DNA of 64,000 nucleotides from Acidobacteriota bacterium (GTDB lineage Bacteria; Acidobacteriota; Blastocatellia; HR10): NCBI GenBank assembly GCA_030550025.1, contig JAUQQC010000004.1, positions 238,401 to 302,400 of the forward strand, read 5' to 3'. Shown piece by piece: positions 42,890 to 53,063 of this stretch (position 1 is its first letter; each line of letters starts with the position of its first letter). The notes under the pieces were generated by a model. It saw only the letters and a program-made list of their open reading frames with translations, ran no database searches and was not told where the DNA came from. The position numbers and the translations under genes were made by a program.

Positions 42890-44662
42890 ATGGCGAGCGA
42901 GCCTTCGGTGCACATGCATGAGGAGCCCACGAGTTTCTGGCGTCGGTACATCTTCAGCACCGATCACAAGATCATCGGGCTTCAATACTATCTGACGGCG
43001 ATGGGAATGGCCTTGGTCGGTGGCGCATTGGCCATGCTCATTCGCTTGCAGCTTGGCTGGCCCGATGAGAAGTGGCCGCTTCTTGCGAAGCTCTTCCCGC
43101 GCGGGATGTCCGGCGGCGTGATGAACCCGGATTTCTACCTGGCGTTGATCACCATGCACGGCACGCTGATGATCTTCTTCGTCATCTCGCTCGGCCTCGT
43201 GAGCGGGTTCGGGAATTACCTCTTGCCATTGCAGATCGGGGCGCGCGATATGGCCTTTCCGTTCCTGAACATGCTCTCGTATTGGACGGTCGTGCCGGCG
43301 TGCGTGATCATGCTCGCGTCGTTCTTCGTCGAAGGGGGAGCGGCGGCATCGGGATGGACGGCTTATCCCCCGTTGAGCGCCGTCGAGCAAGCGGTGCCCG
43401 GCTCGGGATTGGGACAGACGCTGTGGATTCTTGGCATGGCGCTCTTCATCGCCTCGTTCACTATGGGCGGCCTCAACTTCGTCACGACGATCCTCAACGA
43501 ACGGACGCGTGGGATGTCCATGATGCGGCTGCCGCTGTTCATCTGGACGCTCTTGATCGCGTCCATCTTGGGGCTGCTGGCGTTCCCGCCGCTGACGGCG
43601 GCCGCCATCCTCCTGCTCTTCGATCGGCATGGAGGGACGAGCTTCTTCCTACCGAGCGGGCTGTACTTCGGCGAGCGCGTCCTGCCGCATAGTGGCGGAA
43701 GCCCATTGCTCTGGCAACACCTGTTTTGGTTCCTCGGGCATCCCGAGGTCTACGTGCTCATCCTCCCCGCGCTCGGCATCGCCCTGGACCTTCTGCCGCC
43801 GTTCACGCGCAAGCCGATCTTCGGCTATCGCCTCACGGTCTACTCGCTCTTCGCCATCGGCGTATTGAGCATGATCGTGTGGGGGCACCACATGTTCGTG
43901 AGCGGGATGAATCCGTTCGTGGGGGAGTTCTTCGCGATCGGGACATTGGCCATCACGATCCCCTCGGCGATCATCGGGTTCAATCTGATCGCGAGCTTAT
44001 GGGGCGCGCGCTTGCAGCTTCGAACCCCGGCGCTCTTCGCTCTGGGCAGCATCGCCTTCTTTGGGACGGGGGGATTTGGCGGGATTTTCCTCGGGAACGC
44101 CACCTCAGACATTCAGCTCCACGATACGTACTTCGTCGTCGGCCACTTTCACTTCATGATCGGCGGGGTGACGTTGCTCGCCCTTTTCGGGGGCACCTAC
44201 TATTGGTTCCCGAAGATGTTCGGGCGCATGATGAGCGAGCGCTTGGGGAAGATTCATTTCTGGCTGACGTTCGTCTCGTTTTATGCCGTCTTTCTCACGC
44301 AGCATTTCCTGGGCCTTGGGGGGATGCCGCGCCGATACTATGCGTTCTCTAAGTTCGAGTTCCTGGCGGCGATTCGCGATATGAATGCCTTCGTCAGCAT
44401 CGCGGCGTTCGTGCTCGGAGCGGCGCAACTGATCTTCCTCTTCAACTTCTTCTGGAGTTTGTTCCGCGGCGCGCGAGCTGAACGGAATCCATGGCGAGCG
44501 ACGACGTTGGAATGGGTCGCGCCAACCCCTCCCCCACATGGGAATTGGGGGGAGACGGTGCCGGAAGTCCATCGGTGGCCGTACGATTACAGCGTGCCCG
44601 GTGCGCCCGAGGACTTCACGCCGCAGACCGTACCGCCAACGGTCGTCGAAGTCACGCGGTGA
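42890..44662 (+). CDS. coxA: Cytochrome c oxidase subunit I
   Basis: Catalytic subunit of 590 residues with about twelve membrane helices binding heme a, heme a3 and CuB. Conserved elements: FSTDHKIIGLQY, MHGTLMIFF (heme a His), WFLGHPEVYVLILPALG (CuB His-Tyr pair), the WGHHMFVSGMNP His pair, and DTYFVVGHFHFMIGG with the heme a/a3 histidines. The HPEVY tyrosine marks the canonical A-type family. The start follows GAAGAGGAGGAGGGGGCT. No heme O/A synthase or Sco gene is nearby. Confidence 0.97.
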   Translation: MASEPSVHMHEEPTSFWRRYIFSTDHKIIGLQYYLTAMGMALVGGALAMLIRLQLGWPDEKWPLLAKLFPRGMSGGVMNPDFYLALITMHGTLMIFFVISLGLVSGFGNYLLPLQIGARDMAFPFLNMLSYWTVVPACVIMLASFFVEGGAAASGWTAYPPLSAVEQAVPGSGLGQTLWILGMALFIASFTMGGLNFVTTILNERTRGMSMMRLPLFIWTLLIASILGLLAFPPLTAAAILLLFDRHGGTSFFLPSGLYFGERVLPHSGGSPLLWQHLFWFLGHPEVYVLILPALGIALDLLPPFTRKPIFGYRLTVYSLFAIGVLSMIVWGHHMFVSGMNPFVGEFFAIGTLAITIPSAIIGFNLIASLWGARLQLRTPALFALGSIAFFGTGGFGGIFLGNATSDIQLHDTYFVVGHFHFMIGGVTLLALFGGTYYWFPKMFGRMMSERLGKIHFWLTFVSFYAVFLTQHFLGLGGMPRRYYAFSKFEFLAAIRDMNAFVSIAAFVLGAAQLIFLFNFFWSLFRGARAERNPWRATTLEWVAPTPPPHGNWGETVPEVHRWPYDYSVPGAPEDFTPQTVPPTVVEVTR

Positions 44663-44674
44663 GCGGAGGGAGTC

Positions 44675-45334
44675 GTGAAGAGACCGTTTGGTGCGGAGAC
44701 CCGAGTGGAAGAGGTGCTCCGAGATGCGCGCCTGTGGGGCGATTTCGGAATGCCGCCTTCGGACGATCACCGTCGCGACGGATTCGATGGCGGCTCCGAA
44801 CGTCCGCATGGGCTTCCCGTTCCTAGTGCGCAGTTTGGACTGTGGCTCTTCTTGGGGACGGTGACGATGCTCTTTGCTGGGTTCACCAGCGCCTATCTGG
44901 TGCGGCAGGCCGGACCTGATTGGCAATCGCTTCCGCGTCCACCGATCCTCTGGGTCAATACGGGCGTGCTCCTGTTGAGCAGCGTGCTTTTGGAAGTGGG
45001 GCGGAGGCGACGGCGAGCCTTGCGCCGCTGGATCCTCGGGGCGACGGCGCTGGGTGCGCTCTTTCTGCTCGGGCAGCTTTTGGCCTGGCGGATGTTGCGG
45101 GCGCAGGGGATTTATCTGCCGACGAATCCGCACAGCTCGTTTTTCTACATCCTCACGGGCGTGCACGGCGTGCACGTCCTCGGAGGAGTGATCGCCTTGC
45201 TGTCGGTGCTCGCGCTGGCGTGGCGCGATGCCTCGGGGGAGCGGACCGCGCACCGCCTCTCCCTGTGCGCCGTCTACTGGCATTTCGTCGGCGGACTCTG
45301 GCTTTATCTCTTGTTCGTGCTCTTTCTCCTCTGA
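44675..45334 (+). CDS. coxC: Cytochrome c oxidase subunit III-like protein (first copy)
   Basis: Membrane protein of 219 residues with about five helices. The FGLWLFLGTVTMLFAGFTSAYLVRQAGPDW segment and the GVHGVHVLGGVIALL and CAVYWHFVGGLWLYL motifs are those of heme-copper oxidase subunit III. A charged ~45-residue N-terminus is unusual. The GTG start at 44675 follows GGAGGGAGTC. A second subunit III-like gene follows directly, so the operon carries two. Confidence 0.88.
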   Translation: MKRPFGAETRVEEVLRDARLWGDFGMPPSDDHRRDGFDGGSERPHGLPVPSAQFGLWLFLGTVTMLFAGFTSAYLVRQAGPDWQSLPRPPILWVNTGVLLLSSVLLEVGRRRRRALRRWILGATALGALFLLGQLLAWRMLRAQGIYLPTNPHSSFFYILTGVHGVHVLGGVIALLSVLALAWRDASGERTAHRLSLCAVYWHFVGGLWLYLLFVLFLL

Positions 45335-45370
45335 AGGGGGGAGATCGTGAACGTAAGGAGGGGGATTCGG

Positions 45371-45985
45371 ATGAGCCGAACATCGGAGGGTCTCTCGGTC
45401 GAATCGGTGTGGCGAGGGGGCGTCTCCCCCTTCGCCGTGAGCTGGCGGAAGTTGATGATGTGGCTCTTCATCATCACGGACGGCCTGCTGTTCGCAGGTC
45501 TTCTGGCCGGCTATGGCTTCGTGCGTTTGGCGAGCCCGCAATGGCCGAATCGTGCGGAGATCTTCCATCTGGACTTCATCGCGCTGATGACCTTCATCCT
45601 GATCACGAGCAGTGCGACGATGGCAACGGCCGTCGGCGCCGCCCGTCAGGGACGCATGCAGACGGCGTTCCGGTTCGTGCTGTTGACGATCCTAGGCGGA
45701 TTGGGCTTTCTGAGCTGCCAGGCCTACGAATGGTCGAAGCTCATCAGCGAAGGGGCGCGGCTCAGCTCGAACCCGTGGGGGGTTCCGCTCTTCAGCGCCG
45801 CGTTCTTCATCATCACCGGATTTCATGGCTCGCACGTCCTGACGGGGGTGATCATTCTGTCGGTGGTCGCCGGGCGCGCGTTGCGGCAGCGCATCACGCC
45901 CGAAGGCGTTGAGCTGGCCGGCCTCTATTGGCATTTCGTGGACTTGGTCTGGGTCTTCATCTTCACGCTCTTTTACCTGATCTGA
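45371..45985 (+). CDS. Cytochrome c oxidase subunit III-like protein (second copy)
   Basis: A second subunit III-type membrane protein of 204 residues, with MMWLFIITDGLLFAGLLAGYGFVRL, GFHGSHVLTGVIILS and LYWHFVDLVWVFIFTLFYLI. The ATG at 45371 has AAGGAGGGGGATTCGG in front, and is preferred to GTG 45347. It differs clearly in sequence from the first copy, so this is an old duplication rather than a recent one. Tandem III-like subunits occur in oxidase operons of several phyla. Confidence 0.88.
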   Translation: MSRTSEGLSVESVWRGGVSPFAVSWRKLMMWLFIITDGLLFAGLLAGYGFVRLASPQWPNRAEIFHLDFIALMTFILITSSATMATAVGAARQGRMQTAFRFVLLTILGGLGFLSCQAYEWSKLISEGARLSSNPWGVPLFSAAFFIITGFHGSHVLTGVIILSVVAGRALRQRITPEGVELAGLYWHFVDLVWVFIFTLFYLI

Positions 45986-46019
45986 CGCGCTCGTTCGGAT
46001 CAGGGGAGGGGAGAAGAGT

Positions 46020-46349
46020 ATGGCGCAGGGGCATCAGGTGAGCAGCTATCGCATCTATTGGATCGTCTGGTCCATCCTCCTCATCGTGACCGTCGGCATG
46101 ATGTTCTTGGGGACGACGGCATTGACGACGGCCCTCGTCCTCGTGCTCGTTGCCGGGATGCTCCTGAAGGCGTCGCTCATCGGCGGTTACTTCATGCATC
46201 TGCGCTTTGAGCGCGCGAGCCTGATTGTGATCGTCGCCGTGGGGATTCTTGCGACGGCGGGGATTCTCTTCTTCCTGATCGCGCCCGATGGCCTGCGGGT
46301 GTTGAACTCCAGCTCATGGGGGGACCTTCACGTCGGAGGTGGGCGATGA
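46020..46349 (+). CDS. Cytochrome c oxidase subunit IV-like membrane protein
   Basis: Small protein of 109 residues with three predicted helices, including IVWSILLIVTVGMMFLG and LLKASLIGGYFMHLRFE, the latter the signature of bacterial COX4/caa3 subunit IV (CtaF/CoxD type). It sits in the usual place after subunit III and follows GGGGAGGGGAGAAGAGT. Its stop overlaps the next ATG. Confidence 0.88.
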   Translation: MAQGHQVSSYRIYWIVWSILLIVTVGMMFLGTTALTTALVLVLVAGMLLKASLIGGYFMHLRFERASLIVIVAVGILATAGILFFLIAPDGLRVLNSSSWGDLHVGGGR

Positions 46350-46666
46350 GGGGGAAGACGCTTCGAGCGCTGAGGCGTGGAGCGTGGGGGATCCTTCTCC
46401 TTCAGCTCGCGGAAGGCCTCCTCTGGGCGCAGTGCGCGATGTGTCGCACCGGTCTCCTGAATTCGCCGGAAGGGCAGCAGTGGGCCAGTGGGTTCAATCG
46501 CGGGATTCTCTTTCTGCTCTTGGTTCCCTTCGGGATCGTCGGCGGGATCGCGGCGCTCATCTGGAGGGCATTTCGTCGAAAGAGTCGCGAGGGGCTTCCA
46601 CGCGTCCAGCGAGCGCGCGCGGAAGCCCCTCAGCGGGCGTTCACTTCTTCGCCAGCGAGCGGATGA
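46346..46666 (+). CDS. Small CxxC membrane protein at the end of the oxidase operon
   Basis: Uncharacterised 106-residue protein. A signal-like helix (GILLLQLAEGLLWAQ) is followed by a conserved-looking QCAMCRTGLLNSPEGQQWASGFNRG and one membrane helix (LFLLLVPFGIVGGIAALIW) with a basic tail. The ATG at 46346 overlaps the subunit IV stop (ATGA), which is why I reject the track start at 46316. The periplasmic CxxC could be redox or copper related (inference). It converges with and overlaps the 3' end of the cytochrome c gene by 26 bases. Confidence 0.75.
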   Translation: MRGKTLRALRRGAWGILLLQLAEGLLWAQCAMCRTGLLNSPEGQQWASGFNRGILFLLLVPFGIVGGIAALIWRAFRRKSREGLPRVQRARAEAPQRAFTSSPASG

Positions 46667-47009
46667 AGGCGATCAGGTCCCAGACTTCCTTCTCCTTCAG
46701 CTTCCCTTTGTACGCGGGCATGAGCTTGGATTTCCCCACAGCCGCTCCCCCCTCCATCGTGATCTTGTAGAGATCCTGATCGCTATATTTGGCCATCTCC
46801 GTCGGATTCGTCCAGTCAGCGAGCTTCACCGTCTTGACCGCTTTCATGGCCGGACCGTCGCCTTTCCCTTGCTCGCCATGGCAGCGTTGGCAGTTTTTGA
46901 TATGCAGCTCCTTCCCGACTTTGGGGTCGCCCTTCCCCTGAGCCCATAGGGGGAGGAACGCTCCCGTAGCCACCAGCACAGCCAGCGTCCCGTGGATGAT
47001 GCGCTTCAT
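46641..47009 (-). CDS. Monoheme class I cytochrome c
   Basis: Soluble periplasmic cytochrome of 122 residues. The signal peptide (GTLAVLVATGAFLPLWAQ) is followed by one heme site NCQRCHGEQGKGDGPAM and a distal KLMPAYKGKLKEKEVWDLIAFIRSL with the Met axial ligand, the usual class I arrangement. It lies between the oxidase operon and the OmcA/MtrC-like gene and is a natural electron donor for the CuA of subunit II. It has its own good promoter (47050-47078) and ribosome-binding site AAGGAGGAGAGG. Confidence 0.93.
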   Translation of the reverse strand: MKRIIHGTLAVLVATGAFLPLWAQGKGDPKVGKELHIKNCQRCHGEQGKGDGPAMKAVKTVKLADWTNPTEMAKYSDQDLYKITMEGGAAVGKSKLMPAYKGKLKEKEVWDLIAFIRSLAKK

Positions 47010-47049
47010 CAGTCCTCTCCTCCTTGATTGGATTTATCGCCCCCGAAAC

Positions 47050-47078
47050 ATTATGTCAGCATTCATTCAGTCCGGCAA
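47050..47078 (-). promoter_or_regulatory. Promoter of the monoheme cytochrome c gene
   Basis: On the minus strand TTGCCG (47078-47073, 4/6) and CATAAT (47055-47050, 5/6) are exactly 17 bases apart, giving a start near 47043 and a leader of about 34 bases that carries AAGGAGGAGAGG. Confidence 0.6.
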
Positions 47079-47137
47079 GAAAAGCCGCAGCATCCCACGC
47101 GTCTTTACGAAAGCCCTTTCTCGAGCGTCCGCATGCG

Positions 47138-49150
47138 CTAGCGAATTTCGCCGACCAGCAACGCATGGAGCTTCGAGACGGCGAACGCTTTCCCCTCGCC
47201 GTGGCAGACCCCGCAGGTTTCAACAGTGCCGGACGTGTTAACGAATGCGTGCGCCTCGGCCGAGAGGCTGTCGTGGCATGAGACGCAAGCGGTCGAGGTC
47301 GGCGGCGTCGGATTCTGGAAGCCGCGCGGCGTGATCGTCGCGAGCGTGGCGCGCACCGGCAAAAGCTGCGTCCCCGGCGTGTGGCAGAGTTGGCAGTTCT
47401 TCAAGCTCGCCGGAAAGCGCACTTCGTTGAAGGGAACGGGCTGCCGCGCGAAGTTATAGACTGTGTACTCGCGTTCGAGGTGCTCGCCGCGATGAATCTT
47501 GTGGATGAGGAACTTGAAGTCGATGCTCTCGGGCGGCATCCGATCGGCTGGCCGTCGCGCTTCATCGGTTCCGGTCGGATTGTGACAGATGACGCAGTGC
47601 TCGATGTTGTTGTTGCGATTGCTCCCGTGTGTGCGGAGCGAGTCGTGACACTTCAGGCAATTGCGCAGGTCTACGATCTGTCGCCGCGCGACCGGCTGTG
47701 CATCGGTGACAGTGAAGTATTTGACGACATTATCTCCGGCGTCGCGCACCGTGTTCGCCGGATCGCCCGGGGCGGCCGGGCCCGGATTGAGGGTGATATT
47801 CCGATAACCCTCGATGCCCACAACATAGGTTCCGCGCGCATCGGTCGGAAGGGGCGTCCGAAACGTGTAGCGGTAGTTCCCTTCCGCATCCGGGCCGATG
47901 GCTCCGCGCGCGTCCTCGCTCACCCACCACGCGTAATCCGTCGTCGGCCCGCCGAGCACCAACGCCAGGCGCGTCATCGCGCTCGGAGCGATCGGGCGAC
48001 CCGAGCGATCCCGAATCGTGAAGAGAACTGTCGGGGTGCGACCCGGTGCCGTATCGCTCACCCCCACGATCTCGAAGACGACGCCCGGAAGTTGCCGCGA
48101 CTTAAAGGGGATCGTGTGCGCGCCCGCCACCGAGAGATCGAACTCCTCGCCCGACGTGGGTTGATGACAACGGCCGCAGCGCGTATCATCGCGTTGGATG
48201 ATCCCCAAGTGCCCCTCCCCGGTGGCAAAGTTCACGTTGTCGTGACAGGACCCGCAGGTCGCCCGCGAAGGCTGCGTGAGATGATTATCGGCTTGCGTCG
48301 CTCCGGCCGCATGGCACGTCGTGCAATTGCGAATGTCTTGAGGGAACCCCACCGTCGAGAAGTCGAAGACCCGTCCCATGAAGCCGATGATCCGATATGG
48401 CGTTCCCGCGCGCACGCTCGGCAGATCGCGTCCTCGATGGATCTTGTGGATCATGACCTTGAAATCCACCGTGTTCCCCGTGTCCGGATCCGCCGTCTGG
48501 GGGTGGTGGCAGAGGACGCACGTTTTGACGGTCACGTAGCGCCCGCCGTGCGCTTGCAGCTGATCGTGGCACTGGTTGCATGCCGCCGTCGTCACGACGT
48601 CTCGGATCGGCGAGACTTCGCCCCCGGCGGGGATGAAATCGAAGGTCGCATTGGCGACGAATCTCTTCCCCAACGCCGCCGTGAGGTCGCGCACGGCCGA
48701 GATCCCCACTGTGTGCGTGACCGTCGGATCGTAATTCTGTGGCAAGATGGTCCCCGACGTGTAGACGACGGTTCCATCCGGAGAATCCACGAACGTCCCG
48801 CCCGTGTCCACCCAAGCTTGCGTCACCGTACCGAGCACGGCTCCCGTTTGCGTGCGCGTCGTGTAGGCCGTGTATTGCCGATCTCCTCGATTGATGCGGG
48901 CAAGAATCACGTTGATCTCCACGCGGCCTTCGGTTCGCACGCCCGTTCGATCCAGGGGCATGCCACGATCATCGGTCAGCCGAAAGGTCACGACCACTCG
49001 TCGTTCTGGAGAGATCGTAGCGCTCAAGATCTGAATCCGCACTCCGGTGCTCACGGCGACTTGAGCGCCCGTCGGCCAATCGTTCCCGATCAAGAAAACG
49101 AAGAACAGCACCGTGCCGAAGATGAGTGCTCCGGTGAGTTTCCTCTTCAT
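47138..49150 (-). CDS. OmcA/MtrC-like decaheme cytochrome c
   Basis: Predicted exported decaheme cytochrome of 670 residues. After a signal (LIFGTVLFFVFLIGNDWPTGAQ) come a beta-rich domain (to about residue 190), five CxxCH (CNQCH, CVLCH, CTTCH, CGSCH, CGRCH), a second beta domain with no heme, and five more (CLKCH, CVICH, CQLCH, CVSCH, CGVCH). Beta-heme5-beta-heme5 is the architecture of MtrC/OmcA/UndA, the outer cytochromes of metal-reducing conduits; the pair FKVMIHKIHRG and FKFLIHKIHRG with CHHP/CHNP is characteristic. No lipobox Cys is seen, unlike Shewanella homologues, so cell-surface anchoring is unclear. The gene lies 58 bases after the 133-residue ORF, possibly one transcript. Confidence 0.87.
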   Translation of the reverse strand: MKRKLTGALIFGTVLFFVFLIGNDWPTGAQVAVSTGVRIQILSATISPERRVVVTFRLTDDRGMPLDRTGVRTEGRVEINVILARINRGDRQYTAYTTRTQTGAVLGTVTQAWVDTGGTFVDSPDGTVVYTSGTILPQNYDPTVTHTVGISAVRDLTAALGKRFVANATFDFIPAGGEVSPIRDVVTTAACNQCHDQLQAHGGRYVTVKTCVLCHHPQTADPDTGNTVDFKVMIHKIHRGRDLPSVRAGTPYRIIGFMGRVFDFSTVGFPQDIRNCTTCHAAGATQADNHLTQPSRATCGSCHDNVNFATGEGHLGIIQRDDTRCGRCHQPTSGEEFDLSVAGAHTIPFKSRQLPGVVFEIVGVSDTAPGRTPTVLFTIRDRSGRPIAPSAMTRLALVLGGPTTDYAWWVSEDARGAIGPDAEGNYRYTFRTPLPTDARGTYVVGIEGYRNITLNPGPAAPGDPANTVRDAGDNVVKYFTVTDAQPVARRQIVDLRNCLKCHDSLRTHGSNRNNNIEHCVICHNPTGTDEARRPADRMPPESIDFKFLIHKIHRGEHLEREYTVYNFARQPVPFNEVRFPASLKNCQLCHTPGTQLLPVRATLATITPRGFQNPTPPTSTACVSCHDSLSAEAHAFVNTSGTVETCGVCHGEGKAFAVSKLHALLVGEIR

Positions 49151-49208
49151 CGCCTCTCCTCCATGAAGTGTTCCCTCCGGCGCTCTCCGTCTTGCGAAGC
49201 GCCCTCGG

Positions 49209-49610
49209 TCAATAGGGGGTCTCCTCTTCCGCCTCCGGCTCTTCAGGCGGCGCTTCCTTGAGCCGTTGGATCATCGTTCGGAGCCATTGCTTCACCGCCT
49301 CCTGCAGTCGCTCTTCATCCCCCGTTTGTTCGAGTGAAGCGACCGTCTCGCCAGCCTCGTTCAATGGAATGAAGTGGCACGGGAGGCGCTCCTGACGATG
49401 CTCCTTGGGAACGAAGTCCAAGAGGACGCATCCCTCGTGGCATTCGGGGGGATGGTCGGGGACGAACCAGTGATTGATGCAGACGACCGAATGCTGGAAC
49501 ATCGGTCGCGGCTTCCACGGCTCGCGCACCGAGCGTCCGTACCCTCCGCCTTCCAGGACGTCCAGCTCGGCTTCGAGCAAGCGGATCAAGTCTTCTCGTC
49601 GGCCTTTCAT
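49209..49610 (-). CDS. Hypothetical Cys/His-rich small protein
   Basis: Uncharacterised 133-residue soluble protein without signal or membrane segment. The middle has CINHWFVPDHPPECHEGC and LPCHFIPLNE, spaced Cys and His that could bind a metal or cluster; the C-terminus is acidic (PEEPEAEEETPY). ATG 49610 follows AGGGGAGGTGGCG closely and is preferred to GTG 49616. It lies 12 bases downstream of the response regulator gene, so the two probably belong together. Confidence 0.7.
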   Translation of the reverse strand: MKGRREDLIRLLEAELDVLEGGGYGRSVREPWKPRPMFQHSVVCINHWFVPDHPPECHEGCVLLDFVPKEHRQERLPCHFIPLNEAGETVASLEQTGDEERLQEAVKQWLRTMIQRLKEAPPEEPEAEEETPY

Positions 49611-49622
49611 CGCCACCTCCCC

Positions 49623-49994
49623 TTAGGACGCCATGCGACGAGTCGCATCGAGGACTTGCTCGACTTCGTGAAGGAAGGTCGTCACGTCCGTCTCCTTCAC
49701 GAGATATCGCGTGGCTAGCCAGCACGTGTAATCGTCCTGAAACGACGTGTAGGCCGTCAGGAGAATCACGGGCACGCGCGGATGCCGATGGATGATCTCT
49801 TGCAGTAGCTCAAGTCCGTTCTCCCTCCCGAGCTTGATATCGAGGACGATGAGATCCACGGGCTGTTGTTCCAAACGCTGCATGGCCTCACTCCCGGACG
49901 ATACCTCCTCCACTTCGTGCCCGCATTCGCTCAACGCCGTGGCATAGAATAGCCGAACGTTCGGTTCATCGTCAATGAGGAGGATGCGCGCCAT
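49623..49994 (-). CDS. Single-domain response regulator (CheY-like receiver)
   Basis: Stand-alone receiver of 123 residues without an output domain. The acidic pair LLIDDEP, phosphorylation Asp in VLDIKLG, the Thr of LLTAYTS and the Lys of YLVKET are all present. Start ATG 49994 follows GGAGGCGTTT; the track's earlier start at 50063 adds non-family residues. It sits in a leftward string between the 2-oxoacid oxidoreductase genes and the Cys/His protein. No kinase is nearby, so the signal is unknown. Confidence 0.92.
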   Translation of the reverse strand: MARILLIDDEPNVRLFYATALSECGHEVEEVSSGSEAMQRLEQQPVDLIVLDIKLGRENGLELLQEIIHRHPRVPVILLTAYTSFQDDYTCWLATRYLVKETDVTTFLHEVEQVLDATRRMAS

Positions 49995-50063
49995 AAACGC
50001 CTCCTTCCCGTCAAAGGGGAGCGCTCGATATTCCCGGATGCGCCCAAGAGGCCGCGCCCCCAT

Positions 50064-51521
<1,458 letters not shown>

Positions 51522-52583
51522 CGTTTTCCTCACTTACTTTGCGAATCTGCTCCAGGAGTTCCTCGGCCGTTGGGACGATCCCTCCCACTCGCGTATACAG
51601 CTTCACGGGTCGTTCGCCATGGACGGCGAGGCGCACGTCCTCGACGAGTTGCCCGTGGCTCAGCTCGACGACCAGAAAGCAACGCGCCCAATCGGCCATG
51701 ACCGAGATCTCGCGCGAGGGGAAGGGCCAGAGCGTGATGGGACGGAAGAGTCCGACCTTGAGGCCTTCCGCGCGCGCCTGCTCCACGGCTGCCTTGAGGA
51801 CGCGCGAGACGATGCCATAGCCGATCGCGATGAGCTCGGCATCCTCGGTGCGATGCTTCTCGTACATCACGACGTGACGCGCCGCGTGTGCGTATTTCGC
51901 TTCGAGCCGCCGAATGTGTGCTTCCAACTCTTCCGGGTTCAAGTAGATGGAAGTGATCAGATTCGGACGCGTCTCGGCCGTCCCTGTGACGGCCCAGGGT
52001 TTTTCGCTCGGCCGAGCAAGCGTCCGCGGCAGTTCGACCGGCTCCATCATCTGGCCGATGAAGCCGTCGGTGAGGACGATGACGGGATTCCGATAGCGAT
52101 CGGCCAGCTCGAACGCCAGCATGGTCAGATCGCACATCTCCTGGACCGAGTTCGGTGCGAGCACGATCGTGCGATAGTTCCCATGCCCCCCACCTTTGAC
52201 GATCTGATGATAGTCGCTCTGCTCGGGGGCGATGTTCCCAAGCCCTGGCCCTCCTCGCATGACGTCTACGATGACCGCCGGTAATTCCGCCCCGGCCAGG
52301 TACGAGATGCCTTCTTGCATGAGGCTGAGGCCAGGCCCTGAAGAAGCCGTCATCGTGCGTTCTCCGGCCGCGGCGGCTCCGTAGACCATGTTGATCGCCG
52401 CGACTTCACTCTCGGCTTGGAGAAACGTCCCTCCCACCAGGGGAAAATATCGAGCGGCCGCTTCGGCGAGCTCGCTCGCCGGTGTGATCGGATAACCATA
52501 GAAGGACCGGCATCCGGCGAGGATCGCTCCGATGATTGCGGCTTCGTTACCTTTCATGAGGACGCGCGCCATCTCTGCCCTCC

Positions 52584-52835
52584 TCATGCGCGGACTGCCG
52601 CCGCCTCCCGGAGGTACACGGTGATCGCGGCGGGCTCCGGACAGGCATAGTAACAGACGCCGCATCCGGTGCATCCACGTCCTACGTAGCGCGCCGGATG
52701 GTATCCGTAGCTGTTCAAATATTCGGCCATCACGAGGACTTGCACCGGGCAGGCGGCCACGCAGAGGCCGCACCCCTTGCACTGATCCTCAAGGATCTCC
52801 ACTCGCCCGCGATCCTCGATCCTCTCGACATTCAT
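52584..52835 (-). CDS. 2[4Fe-4S] ferredoxin subunit of the 2-oxoacid oxidoreductase
   Basis: Small 83-residue protein with two [4Fe-4S] motifs, [12 protein letters not shown] and [12 protein letters not shown], matching the VorD/KorD/PorD type. It is the first gene of the leftward oxidoreductase string, 11 bases before the alpha subunit. ATG 52835 follows GGGTGGGGGAGAGAT; the longer track start at 53060 only adds unrelated residues. Confidence 0.92.
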   Translation of the reverse strand: MNVERIEDRGRVEILEDQCKGCGLCVAACPVQVLVMAEYLNSYGYHPARYVGRGCTGCGVCYYACPEPAAITVYLREAAAVRA

Positions 52836-53063
52836 ATCTCTCCCCCACCCCTCGAATAAGCAAGCGCTATGCCGCCTGCTCCGTTCCTCGTCCTCGGAAG
52901 AGGTGCTCTCGACGCTCGGTAATTCATTGACGCCGCGCTTCTTCGCCAGGGGGCGCCCAACATCCCCTTTCGTTGGCCGGACTTCCACAGTCCCAATGCG
53001 CAAAATCACCACGTGAAGTGGGAGAATTTCCACTTCTTGCGACGGTGGGGAAAGGCGCACCGA

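Noticed and set aside
47381-49261. 626-codon plus-strand ORF
   Set aside because: Antisense of the OmcA/MtrC-like gene whose ten CxxCH motifs are on the minus strand.
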